From assembly GCA_947623455.1 (NCBI GenBank), contig OX392538.1:744001-808000 (forward strand): a DNA stretch of 64,000 nt, written 5' to 3'. The notes beneath the pieces were generated by a model, which saw only the letters and a program-made list of their open reading frames with translations, had not been told where the DNA came from and ran no database searches. Source of the stretch: Mimachlamys varia. Taxonomy: Eukaryota; Mollusca; Bivalvia; Pectinida; Pectinidae. The position numbers and the translations under genes are program-made. Below are positions 49,465 to 60,479 of the stretch, one piece after another; position 1 is the first letter of the stretch; every line of letters starts with the position of its first letter.

Positions 49465-50290
49465 CTCAGGTACCTAAATTAGTCTGATGAAGAGGCCTTG
49501 TATACATAGTCCTGTTTCATAAATGTATAACAAGGTACCTAAATTTGTATGATAAAGAGGACTAATAGTCCTGTATCAGAAATGTATTACAGGTACCTAA
49601 ATTTGTCTGAGGAAGAGGCCTAGTAGTCCTGTATCAGAAACATATTACAGGTACCTAAATTTGTCTATTGAAGAGGCCTAGTAGTCCTGTATCAGAAATG
49701 TATTACAAGTACCTAAATTTGTCTGAGGAAGAGGCCTAGTAGTCCTGTATCAGAAATGTATTACAGGTACCTAAATTTGTCTGAGGAAGAGGCCTAGTAG
49801 TCCTGTATCAGAAATGTATTACAGGTACCTAAATTTGTCTGATAAAGAGGCCTAATAGTCCTGTATCAGAAATGTATTAAAGGTACCTAAATTTGTCTGA
49901 GGAAGAGGCCTAGTAGTCCTGTATCAGAAACATATTACAGGTACCTAAATTTGTCTATTGAAGAGGCCTAGTAGTCCTGTATCAGAAATGTATTACAAGT
50001 ACCTAAATTTGTCAGAGGAAGAGGCCTAGTAGTCCTGTATCAGAAATGTATTACAGGTACCTAAATTAGTCTGATGAAGAGGCCTAGTAGTCCTGTATCG
50101 AAAACGTATTACAGGTACCTAAATTAGTCTGATGAAGAGGCCTAGTAGTCCTGTATCAGAAATGTATTACAAGTACCTAAATTAGTCTGATGAAGAGGCC
50201 TAGTAGTCCTGTATCAGAAATGTATTACATGTACCTAAATTAGTCTGATGAAGAGGCCTAGTAGTCCTGTATCAGAAACGTATTACATGT
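49465..50290. repeat. Minisatellite, 58-bp unit, about 14 copies
   Basis: The unit contains GGTACCTAAATTTGTCTGAG, GAAGAGGCCTAGTAGTCCTG, TATCAGAAATGTATTACA. Period 58 bp (49592 and 49650). A run of about five units is duplicated (49590-49870 against 49880-50050). Confidence 0.95.
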
Positions 50291-50693
50291 ATCTATAGAG
50301 GTACTGAATTAGAAATAACAGTAAAACTTCTAAATATCTATTGTTTCTTTATTAGGAATAACTTCATAAGAACATGTCTATAGGTCACACATCAGAAATT
50401 GGTACGCTTTGTTGTCTACTTCACTTGTTTGAAATTATGTACATTTCCCAAGGAACTGATTATTGAATGCTAATTATAAAGCTAATCCAATGTAAGTGTT
50501 TGAGACCTCACCACTCACCTTTAGTGATCAGGTACTATATTAATTGAGGTAAGTGGTCAGATAACTTACCTGGGATTTCTACCTGATCCAGCTTATAACA
50601 AATTAAATGGTAACCCTAACATCACCACCCTATATGGGTAATACCCTGTTTCCAAGATACAACTTTCCGAAATAAATATCATGTGATTTGGCA

Positions 50694-52087
50694 GTCACAT
50701 GGTATTTTCAGGGGGGGGCGTTACTTCCGGTGTAATGAGAAATTATTGAAAAATAGGAGAACCAACACTTCTATCGTTTCAAATAGTGGTAATCTTCATG
50801 GATGGATACCTTACGGTATTCAACAGAGATCCTTCCTATGTGGTGAACATAATATTAGGAAATAAAGGCTTCTCAACATCCAAGAAGTGTTATCTTCTTT
50901 ATTGTGGTCTAAATGTCGTCGACATGTTTCGACCGCTAGGCGGCCGTCATCAGGACGACTTTTTACAAAATTCATATGCCCTGAAGTACAATTTTGAGGT
51001 TCAAGATGGTTACAGTTGTTAGGTAAACATTGTGACGTTATGGATACATAACATTGTGACGTCATAATTACCCTAGGACTACTGTGATAGACCATGTTGT
51101 TCTATAATCAGTGGCAGTGTTTTTTAGTAACTGATTAGCTTACATTTAATTACATATATAAAAAATCATTAATGTTATCGCACATAAATGTTGAGAACAT
51201 TGTCTTTTTAACAATATGGATTGTCTATTCTAGATTAAAAATTGAAATTTTTAAAGAAAAACTAGTGATCTTACTAAATAATGTAAATAACAGTTATCTT
51301 GGATATGGAATCTTCTGTAAGTGTTCAATGTCAAACTGTTGGTAAAATAAAGTGATAAGTTTGGTTTAGATACACAATGAAGGTTTATAACCTTGCAGTT
51401 ATGTACCCATTGGAAGTCACTCATAGACAATGTAGCTGCTATTGTGTAAATTCATCTTAATTAAGTTCAATCCAATATTGGTTTTGCATCGAGGAAATGA
51501 TCTTCTTGTACACAGCTGTTGGTCTGAAGTATATAATAGGCAATGCATTCGCTCCGTTTTTGAAAGGCGGTTCACATAAGCGGTACAATTTGTATCAAAT
51601 TAATGTTGGTAAAATTTGTCCAAGATATTTCTTCATAGTGTGTAACTGGGGGGGGGTCTTGCATTTTGCTACGCAGCTAGTTGACGATGTTTTCTTGGGT
51701 TGTTCATTCAGTTGTATTTGGATTCTTTTGGCGAAATGCTGTTTGATGGGTTGTTTTTGGTCCAGGTTCCTCCTCCATTTCGATGTAGTTTAGTTGGTGT
51801 TCCGAGTTGACTTCTATCAAATAGTTCAGTTCCGTTGGAAATAATGTCCAGGTTGGCCACACATTATGGCGCTGTCTGGGTCGAGTGGATCCCTTATGGA
51901 TGGTGTAATGGTAAATCGGTAGTTAACCAACTTTGCAACATTACCGAAAGAAGTTATTTCTACTGACCAGTACCATGTAGTTAGACATGACGTTCGGAAA
52001 CTCGTAGCAGCTCATTTTGAATATTGTTTTATGCTACTGATGCTTTGGCGGTACACCGGAAGTAAACATGCCCCCCTATCACGTGAC
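50694..52087. mobile_element. 1.4-kb segment with about 40-bp imperfect inverted ends
   Basis: The left end reads GTCACATGGTATTTTCAGGG, GGGGGCGTTACTTCCGGTGT. The right end in complement reads GTCACGTGATAGGGGGGCAT, GTTTACTTCCGGTGTACC. The two align with a gap in the G-run region. The interior carries the hammerhead-like motif (50915-50959) and no long intact frame. It may be a solo or inverted pseudo-LTR remnant of a Penelope-like element, or a DNA transposon. No target duplication was seen. Confidence 0.5.
50915..50959 (-). ncRNA. Hammerhead-ribozyme-like motif, minimal type I
   Basis: On the minus strand: stem I GTCGTC, core CTGATGA, one extra C, stem II GGCCGC-CTA-GCGGTC, core GAAA, a two-base-pair stem III (AC/GT) with loop AT, the cleavage triplet GTC, and stem I partner GACGAC. 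Stem I pairs perfectly over 6 bp and stem II over 6 bp with one G-U. The order stem I, CUGAUGA, stem II, GAAA, stem III, NUH, stem I is that of type I hammerheads. Very short stem III hammerheads are known from Penelope-like elements. The inserted C between CUGAUGA and stem II is non-canonical and may weaken catalysis. Confidence 0.6.
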
Positions 52088-52089
52088 AA

Positions 52090-53000
52090 GCATATCTAAA
52101 ACCTTGTCGAATCCGGAGAGAAAAAGTATCTCGGAAACGAAGTATTATATGTCACTTCATCAGATAGCACATCTGATAAGGTGGCCCCTGTCGTTTGTTC
52201 ACCATCACCTTAATTTGATTCTGATGCTTTATCAACATGTTCTGTTGTGTATCTTATCTCCACAGGAAAGTTTTACTCGCTGCACCCAGTTTGTACATAT
52301 ATCCAATCTACTCCCTCCTAGCATTATTGTTATTTTTTTAACAATGTCCAGTTAGTTTCACAAAAGTTGATTGTTTTAAGACAAAAATTAGAACAATAAG
52401 GTCAGAGTTTGATGACTTTACTCCATCCAAGTCACAGAGACACTTGTTTCCTCTCCAAGAAAATGCTAAAAAAGAATTTATTTCTACTGACCAGCAAGGA
52501 ACAGTTTAACAATCTGTTTTCATCAGAGATTAACTCGTCTCCTCTCTACTAAACAGTCCCAGTCCTATATCAGAAGATTTGCATCCTTTACTAGTAAAAT
52601 CTAACGGTATATTCTGCCCCCGTTCATTACACCAGTCACATAATTACTGTAATTATATTGTATGCCGATTACTGTTATTTTCCTTCTTGATAAACTTGCC
52701 CTTGAATGATCAAAACAGGGTAAATTGAACCATGGCGAAAATTTCCTGACATACAATTCTTGCCAGCATGTAGCCATTTGTGTTCTGGACGGATAGGAGT
52801 GTTTATCATTGGATGTCCCGCTGGAGGACAGTAACAAAGACTAATTGCTGTACAGGATGTCTAAAACCCACGACATATCAGTAAATATGTTGAGCCACCA
52901 GAACTGTGTATCCAGACATTCTCCCTGGCCAGTCAGTACAAGGGATTTCCATATATCATCACTCTAACCCTACTGTATAAATGCTCCTAATTTACACTTT
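52090..53000. other. Non-coding, nothing recognised
   Basis: A 95-codon plus frame at 52068-52355 overlaps the right end of the 1.4-kb element and has no support. Confidence 0.5.
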
Positions 53001-53008
53001 CCAAACAG

Positions 53009-53101
53009 TACATTAACTCATTCACCCCTTACATTTCATAATGAACTATTCCGACCATTGATTGGAAGAGTTTAAATGTGTCTTCAGGGGTAAATGGGTT
53101 G
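53009..53101. mobile_element. Short MITE, TTAACTCATTC family, copy 2
   Basis: Left end TTAACTCATTCACCCCTTAC, right end TTCAGGGGTAAATGGGTTGA, with GAACTATTCCGACCATTGAT between. The ends are inverted over about 18 bp. About 93 bp. A partial copy begins near 53380 (TTAAACCCATTTTCCCCTGA). Confidence 0.65.
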
Positions 53102-53649
53102 ACATGAATATATTATCTGTGAACATTTATATCTCTTGGCTTTGGTCATCATGTATGTCAAGACATTTAGGGGAAACTATGAATACATAAACCAAACATT
53201 GTGCATAATTTGACTCTTTAGGTAAATCACAGGTTTTTATATCAAATTAACAATGTATACTGAGAGACAAGATAGGCAGATGAATAGACAACGTTAAACC
53301 AGTACAGAAAAGACACATTGGTCCAAAGTTGAGATGTGGCTAGCGAAGAGGATTAAATAAATATACTCAGCACCACTTAAACCCATTTTCCCCTGAAGAC
53401 ACATCTGAACCCTTAAATAAATAACTAAATAAAATACAATATACAACATTTGATATCATATCAATTCTATCACAGACAATCCTGAGGAGTTCAAAGGAGC
53501 TGCCTTATCAGGCGCTAACTATCACCTAGCTGATATCTCTCTATGTGTGTGTAGGTATGTGTGCTTGCTTGAGATGAATTGTGTTCTGTTTGTTGTGGGA
53601 CTGTGTTTCCAACGGCATCTTTTAGAGTGCAACCTCACTTGAATGCTAC

Positions 53650-53829
53650 AGCACAGATACTGCAATACCCACTCCAGGCCATTTTATGACTCCACTGGGT
53701 TATGGAGTTGTTTGGGCAGGAGAAAAACACTTTCTCTGAATATTCTATGCGTATGATGATTTCAGGGATCGCATGTACCCCAGATGCTTGCATGGAAGGC
53801 CGGAGTGTTAACCACTCGACCAATCCGCC
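53650..53829 (-). mobile_element. tRNA-derived SINE with Leu/Ser-type head
   Basis: Minus strand from 53829: GGCGGATTGGTCGAGTGGTT, AACACTCCGG resembles a type II tRNA D-arm region (GGTCGAGTGGTTAA). A diverged B box, TACATGCGATCCC, follows about 40 bp on. The B box is imperfect, so it is not a functional tRNA. Confidence 0.5.
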
Positions 53830-53897
53830 CATTCCAATTCTTCCAATTCTATGGTTTGAAAAGTGCATTATGAAATTTCAGGGGTGAATGGGTTAAG
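53830..53897. mobile_element. Short MITE, TTAACTCATTC family, partial copy
   Basis: The right half is preserved: GCATTATGAAATTTCAGGGG, TGAATGGGTTAA. The left part merges with the neighbouring SINE. Confidence 0.5.
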
Positions 53898-54120
53898 ATA
53901 TATTTGTTTAAGGGCCTTTGTAATTCTAACTGTGAAAAATTCAATACAGATTAATTAACTGTTTACGCTTCATGTCTTCAATTCAATATTCAAGTTGGTA
54001 GTAAAACTAAAATATATAGATTTTCACTTGAGAAAATCTAATTGATTCAGGGAATGGCTCTTTTTGAAATCATTTCTATGGGAGAGAAATCTCAATTTTA
54101 GGAGTGTGCGTGGTACATAC

Positions 54121-54210
54121 CGTTTCTATCTTGAAGCGCTGCTTGTGCTGCAATACTTGATGCGGAGACAGCGGACCACAGTCGAAGTCTGAAGCCGTAT
54201 CGGAGCTCAT
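54121..54210 (-). CDS. Candidate first coding exon of a host gene
   Basis: Thirty codons from an ATG at 54210 (context AGAATTATGAGC, A at -3) to a strong donor (GAAACG/GTATGT), ending in phase 0. An in-frame TGA lies 8 codons upstream, so the ATG could be the true start. The peptide begins MSSDTASDFDCGPLSPHQ and ends KQRFKIET; it looks like an ordinary intracellular protein N-terminus. I do not recognise the family. Downstream exons were not identified and would lie at lower coordinates, past the repeat-rich region, if the gene is real. A competing reading frame over the same bases (62 codons) seems less likely. Confidence 0.35.
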
Positions 54211-54289
54211 AATTCTGCCGGTCTTTGTAAGTCACACAGGTAAATCCCAGGTAAATCACACAGGTAAATCCCAAAAGGTAATCCAAAGA

Positions 54290-56890
54290 ATATCTCCAGT
54301 TTTAAACGATCCTTCTTAACAATCCAAGGTTGTCGCAATTTTTCTATGAAATTGACAAGTAAAAGAAGCTCTGAATAATTTTAGACAATTACGGGGACAA
54401 TGACTATTGCAGCAAACATTTGAGAAGGTTAACACTAGCTGACACTTCTAAAACTCCCAAGTGATTACTTGCTGGTCCCAAGGTGACGATCAATGAAGGC
54501 TAAATATAATCTAATTACAAATTCCAATTTTCTGAACAGCGATTCAATTTGCACAAGATCAATAAGTATGTTTTAATAGAAAAAAAATTCACCATGTCAA
54601 AAGCACTATCATTAAAATCAATGCAGTATAAATATTTCTAAAAATTTTATCATAAATCCGAACTTATTTAGCATAATTGATAGTCATCCATTCGGCTTTG
54701 TTAATTAATACTGAAAAACAGGAGATTTAGCGATTAATCTTAAATGTAGATATTTCATAAACGATTTACGGTTTAGAAATTTCCTTTATGATCTGATGAA
54801 CAATGAAAAACATCAAAAAAACATCAAAGGAATATGACACAATGTGTTGTATACCAGAGTTTGATATTCAGAGAAAATAACCTAACAAGATGTAAAACCC
54901 TACGCTGAGTGACCTATACCAGCTGACCACCTCCTAACTGTTACACTAACTCTATATACATACATCAAACTTGGTAATTTGTGTTGGAAACACTGTAGAG
55001 AACTGAGGTCCAGTGTTGTACAGTCCTAGGGCAAGGCTACACATCCGACAGGGCCGTAGTATCCTATATAAATATAGACCTATCTGACCTGCGGTGCTAA
55101 TTACGGATATAATGAATAAATATTTACACTGGTCCCCCTACATCCTAGCTGTACCAACTGTACACACAGAAGGATAAGTTAGCACTGATAAGGCCATCCC
55201 CATGTTAACTGATCATAGCTGATTTTACTAACATAAGTCACACATGTAGGTTTCCTAACACGAGGTGACTTGGAGGTGATACTGATAAGCAGAACTCCAA
55301 GAAATTATCGGAAATCAATTGGCTACTTGATTATTAACTCCAGTATAGTCTCACATTTAAATTTTTAATTGAGAAAAATATAATTAGAAATATATTTATC
55401 TGCCAGTCCTTTAAATCTAAACATCAATATTTTTTATAAGTACTTGCTTCTATTTCTATTTAAAACACCTACCATAGATAATTACGATTCTCAACTTCAT
55501 GCTCGCGTACCACTACCAGGTAATCATTATTTCAACAAAGAACTGTAAGCTGAACAACGTTAAGATATAATTAGCATGATATCAGTACAAATTACTGTGT
55601 GAAACCTTATAATTTATACTGTCATGTTATACATAGAATTTGATACATACCAAAACGCTTGATAATTTTCCAATATATATGCGATTAATATCCAACTAAC
55701 TAAGAAGGTAAAAGTATGTACGTCTGGTAGCAGGTGAAACAGACACCAGGTGGAGTGTTTAACACTATATTACACGGTGGTACGGAACTGATCTGATGTT
55801 GAATGCTGAAGCCATATATATCCCTGGAGTTCTAACCATACACACATACATACATATATATAGCCATAATTTTTTACGCAACAATGATAGGTGTAGTACT
55901 AGTGTCCGTCCACTCTACCTGTACGGGACACTTACACAGGTAGAATTAACGACCGATACAGTACGATACTATTTACTTACTGTCACTGATCAACCCGAGT
56001 AGTAATATATAACTAACAGTAGCAATGAAAAAACTTTAAATGACCTGTGTGCCGTGCCCATGAGGCGTTTTTCTCAGTGCCTACTAGATAAGTATAGTGT
56101 AAAGTCGCCAGTCTTTACCTTACAGCTTTAACTTGTATCAGGTACATGTCACTCTTATGTTAGCTGTGACCTTCACTCAGGGTCACCTTTCACAACGTAT
56201 GAGCAGCTTCACACAATTTTAAAGGAACCTTTTCCAAAAATTAACATATTACAAATTTCCAAAATTTTTAAATTGAACACCTGTTGTCTTTATAGTTGAA
56301 CAAAGAAAGGTGAACAAATACTCCACTTGAATTCTAAGCCTGTATGTGCTGTGAATCATTTTAAAACATTTCTCCGTAAATAAATAAGGCTGACAAGGTG
56401 TTTCTACTTAGTTAGACAGATAGTTCATATACAGCCTTATTAATAGCTATAAAGTCAAGCTCTATATGTGCTGCAAAGTTTTATGAAGAACAGAAAACAG
56501 AACTGTATCTATAAAGCAAACACGTTTCAGATGTTTTTAATGTAAACTGTGATAACATAGTCGAGTTATTTATTAGATGGTAATTATCCGAGGTGGCAAT
56601 TACATACGTCTGTATACTCCACAATGAAATAGGGACTACACATATTAAAACTTTGATCAGAAAATTGATTATTTAAAGCAGGTTTTTTTTGTGCTGTTTA
56701 CCAAGAAATATGTATATGACAGAAAATTGATCGTAATGTAATTAGTTTTTATTTATACAGCTTTTTCTTTGTAACTCTATCAACATTCATGAATATAGAT
56801 AATTACAGAAAATTGATCCAACAACTTTAATTTCACACAAGGTGTTTGCAGCATGATTCTATATTTTACAGTCATTTTTAGAAAAACTAG
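54290..56890. other. Non-coding, nothing recognised
   Basis: AT-rich. If the exon at 54121-54210 is real, its promoter and 5' leader would lie at the start of this stretch. Confidence 0.45.
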
Positions 56891-56895
56891 ACTGG

Positions 56896-56993
56896 CTTAA
56901 CTCATGCCCCCCCCCCCCCGGAAAACGTATTTGAACTCTTCTAATTCAAAGGTTTGAATAGTTCATTATGAAATTTCAGGGGTTGAATGAGTT
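56896..56993. mobile_element. Short MITE, TTAACTCATTC family, copy with poly-C
   Basis: Left end TTAACTCATG followed by a run of about 14 C, then TTTGAACTCTTCTAATTCAA, and right end GAAATTTCAGGGGTTGAATG, AGTTG. The C run has expanded where other copies have CACCCCTG. Confidence 0.6.
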
Positions 56994-56999
56994 GTCACT

Positions 57000-57590
57000 T
57001 TGATCCTTTCTCTGATAATATAAACAACCAACTAGTGAAAAATCATACCACCAACATATTTATCCCTGTGAGCTACAAAACATTGAATGTAAACAAACTG
57101 GATTGTACAGCTGTGAATATGATCCCGCTGTCTGCGGCCCAAAATATGGCCAAATTACTCTTCACCCTTGAACAATAAAAGCTCCAAAATCTACTTATGT
57201 ATGAAATATATATCTATCAAGGTGCGTTAGATAATTATACAAAGCTGGACGGTTGGTTGCACATGGTCAGATAACCGTGTTTGTATAGAAATGTTACTAC
57301 AAATTTCAGGCAATTTCATGGGATTTTTTTAAGTAAAAAATGCCCTAAAATCTCTTGTGATTCACAATGAGCTTTGAGGCAGATTTACAAACAAACTCTA
57401 GTTTCTTTAATGCAGACCTAAGCTTCAGGGAATCCAAAATGTTCAAACACTTCGGCAATTTTACAGAGAACCACAAATGAGTTTAAAAAGTAAAAATGTA
57501 GTGCCAATAAAATCTAGATTGATTATCTACCCCATATTTACAGTAAATTAGTTAGTTTTCCTGTGATACCATTCATGTTGAATTATTAAT
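57000..57590. other. Non-coding, nothing recognised
   Basis: No supported feature. Confidence 0.5.
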
Positions 57591-57603
57591 GTAACAGGAG
57601 AGG

Positions 57604-57920
57604 AAAAATGCAGGGCCAGACCGGGGTTCGAACCCAGGACCTTCCGAACTCTAGACTGACGCTCAACCAATTGAACTATCTGATCCTCTACATTCCTCCC
57701 TCCTTTAAAAAAGTCTTCGACCCCGAAGACATCATGATTTACAACCCAGGTCCAAGTATCCTCTTGCTAAGTATGCACCCATTACTTGAAATAAGGTTTG
57801 GTCACAAGCACCAAATGAAACACTGGAGAGGAAAAATGCAAGACCAGACCGCGGTTCGAACCCAGGACCTTCTGAACTCTAGACAGATGCTCAACCAATT
57901 GAGCTATCTGGTCACTGACA
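57604..57920 (-). mobile_element. Dimeric tRNA-derived SINE, second copy
   Basis: Two tRNA-like heads on the minus strand, at 57842-57915 and 57614-57687, about 230 bp apart. Each shows the complement of GGTTCGAACCCAGGACCTT (B box) and of CTCAACCAATTGA (A box). The spacer carries GACCCCGAAGAC and CATTCCTCCCTCCTTT, complements of the spacer motifs in the copy at 11322-11640. The two overlapping plus ORFs are artefacts. Confidence 0.75.
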
Positions 57921-58165
57921 ATCTACCTTGAGGTCTAGATCCACTACACTAATATTCATTATCAGCTGTCAAAATTCAGAACAACTACCATCTGATAACA
58001 AATCAGAGAGAAATTAGTATGTCGCCCATCCTACAACTTGAGTATATTTTCTATAATGAAGATTTTCTGAAATTCTTCTTAAAACATAAAGGATGAGTAA
58101 ATCTTACTTTTTGTCAAAAAATGTTAAACAGAATAATTTTTTTTTTATTTTTGTTAATTGATGAC

Positions 58166-58507
58166 TGCAAGAAATAAAAAAAAAATACTAAATACCTGAA
58201 CAAACAGCATTAGGAAAACAACTGATGCAAGCTTCAAGCTTGTTTTCCCAGCCCAAATTACAAAACATGTTTGTAAACTTGGCTGCATATTGAATAAAAA
58301 CAACATTCTGACCTTGTCCTCAATCATTTTAGAAAATAAATTCCCATGTTTACCGGGATCTTTTTTAGGTCTATTTACAGCACGCTGTTCCAGTTTAAAA
58401 AGTTTGTGAATTTTTCCAAAATGTCCATTTAAAATTAAATTTGGGAAAGTGTTCAAGCCACAGGGCAGGAAGGAAGGACAGGATGATCTTACAGTCATAA
58501 GGCCAGG
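58166..58507 (-). CDS. Possible coding exon, product unknown
   Basis: A minus-strand frame of about 107 codons starts MFKPGLMTVRSSCPSFLPCG and reads without a stop to a possible donor (TTTGTTCAG/GTATTT) near 58190. It has a basic mid-section (QRAVNRPKKDPGKHG) and ends in a hydrophobic stretch (KLASVVFLMLFVQ) that could be a membrane segment. I do not recognise it, and no partner exon was found. It may be chance or part of a gene whose other exons lie outside my recognition. Confidence 0.22.
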
Positions 58508-58559
58508 TTTAAACATTGCTATTTTATGTATTCAATATAAATAATAATGATCATCCAAA

Positions 58560-58995
58560 TTTCTCAAGTGACAAATGGATTTTATGGTTCATCCGCTCAT
58601 GTCCCGTCACCAATTCCCACCCCAACCCTGAGCATTTTAAAACCCTATAATAAATTGCTGAAATTTCAAACAGATTCAAACCAGGTAGGATTCTGACCTT
58701 AACCTTTGACCTTGTCTCCTAAATCTTCCTGGATTCTGTACATCAAAGCCTGTTTATATAAAAGTATGACCAATGGGTGAAAACAGATGGATACAATTGT
58801 CCTTCATCTTGACCTTAACCTTGTAAACCATCATTTTCCAGACAAGCAAACAACATGCTGGAAGAATTGTTTGTCACAGTTTTGACAGTTTGTTCGAATA
58901 AATATTAGATTTTTAAAAACACTGATATAGCTTGGTTGACATTTTCACAAATGACAATCATTTTGTTAACTGTCAGTGTGTCGACTAGCTACATA
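58560..58995. other. Non-coding, nothing recognised
   Basis: Several GACCTTAACC/TTTGACCTTG motifs near 58700 and 58805; nothing else. Confidence 0.45.
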
Positions 58996-58999
58996 ATTA

Positions 59000-59726
59000 C
59001 AGTGTACCCTCAATATACTGCCACCTTTCTTCCATAGCAATTATGGCGGTATAACGAGGGTGGCAATAGTATAGAATTATGAAAATTATAACCATAAAAT
59101 TGCATAATAGATTGCATTTCCAACGTTTTATTGAATACAAGCTGAGTATTATATCCTCATAGTGATCTACATTGGCACACAGTTACATCTGATAATAGTT
59201 ATTGATCTGCGTTTGCTGCATGCAATCCGTTAATAATTCTGTCAAACCCTGCGAAAATATTCGGACACACTTTGTCTTGGAGCTTCCATCTAGACTGACG
59301 AAGCCAAACGTTCATATCATACACAATAAGAACCTAAAGTGAGTAGAAATCAGTCATGCTTTGTTTACAAACCAAGCCATAAGTGTTTGTGAATTTGACA
59401 CAATGAAAACATCCTGATATCGTTCTACCCGAGTGATAGAAAATCATTCAAACGTAAAGCTAAGTTACCTGTATGAACAAGTTGCGCGAGCTGTGAAAAC
59501 TAGAAATACCCTTATGTCAATAAATAGAACACTAAAGAATTCATCGATATCCAAAAACAGAACAATATGGTGTTATTGTCAAGGGAAATATATAGCGATT
59601 TGGAACGTTTGTATTTTAAAGGATGTGGCGAATGGCGGTATGCGAGGGTGGCGAACTTAACGAGAGAATTATATAGGAGGGAAATCCGTTCTAGAGGTTA
59701 AGGTGGCGGTATCGAGGACTTACTTT
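59000..59726. mobile_element. pogo/Tigger-like MITE
   Basis: The left end CAGTGTACCCTCAATATACT, GCCACC resembles the right end in complement, AAGTAAGTCCTCGATACCGC, CACC. The subterminal GGCGGTATAACGAGGGTGGC and GGCGGTATGCGAGGGTGGCG are shared between halves. Ends of the form CAGTG...CCTCGATAT are typical of pogo/Tigger elements (recall). No transposase frame; the 75-codon plus frame at 59433 is short and has no domain. Confidence 0.55.
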
Positions 59727-59761
59727 CACGTTTTCATATAATGAAACGACAACTTTCAGTG

Positions 59762-59888
59762 CAGTACTCTTACAGTTGGCATATACCTCTGACTGAAACT
59801 ATTTTGTGACAATTAAATTTTATGAATTTAATGAACGGCAAAATACTTGAAAATTAATCACACACACAAAACTAGTTGGTTTGCAGTA
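59762..59888. mobile_element. Partial second copy of the 19-kb MITE, opposite orientation
   Basis: AGTACTCTTACAGTTGGCAT followed by CCTCTGACTGAAAC and ending AGTTGGTTTGCAGTA matches the complement of the left half of the element at 19062-19312 along its length. The other half is missing. Confidence 0.6.
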
Positions 59889-59894
59889 TACTAC

Positions 59895-60475
59895 ATTCAG
59901 AAAAGATTGCCTGGCTCCCTTCCCATTTAAATATCAGTTACTACTTCCCAAATAACAAACTTACCCCTTCAAATTTTTAAAACCAACCGAACTGAATTCA
60001 AAAAATGACCTGCTGGTAAACTTAGAGGCATTTCTGACACAAACTAAAAGACTAAAACCTGCCAAGAGCCTGAAAAGCGAAAACTGTCTATCATGTACCT
60101 ACATGTAGAACTCCTAGCCACTATCTAGAGTGGCTACCAGTCCATTGTTCTTTGAAGAACAATTTTCTTCAGCTTTGTATATCCAACTTATCTCCCCCTT
60201 GTTTGAGTAACTCTTTAGAGCTTATTTTTGTCTAAATTCATCATTCTACAGACAGGGTTGAAAACTATCCTGAAAACTGTGTCAAACACATGCTTTAAAA
60301 TCTTGTCCTACTTACTGCTTAATAAAACATATTCATGGCCTTACTTTTTAACAACCCCAAGTCTAGTCTTATCAACAAGACACTTCAATAAATTACGATC
60401 CCCAACAAAATGTGAATGTACACAACTGCAGTGGCAAAAAGTGAAGGAGAAGGTCAATGGACACATTTTTTTAGA
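59895..60475. other. Non-coding, nothing recognised
   Basis: No supported feature. Confidence 0.5.
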
Positions 60476-60479
60476 TCAA

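Noticed and set aside
49465..50290. CTGATGAAGAGG...CAGAAACG in the 58-bp repeat as a ribozyme array
   Set aside because: The pieces between the two core-like motifs do not form a stem II adjacent to GAAA, and most units lack the core bases.
57608..57931. 107-codon plus-strand ORF with a repeated motif
   Set aside because: It is the complement of the dimeric SINE heads; the repeat in the peptide reflects the two tRNA-like units.
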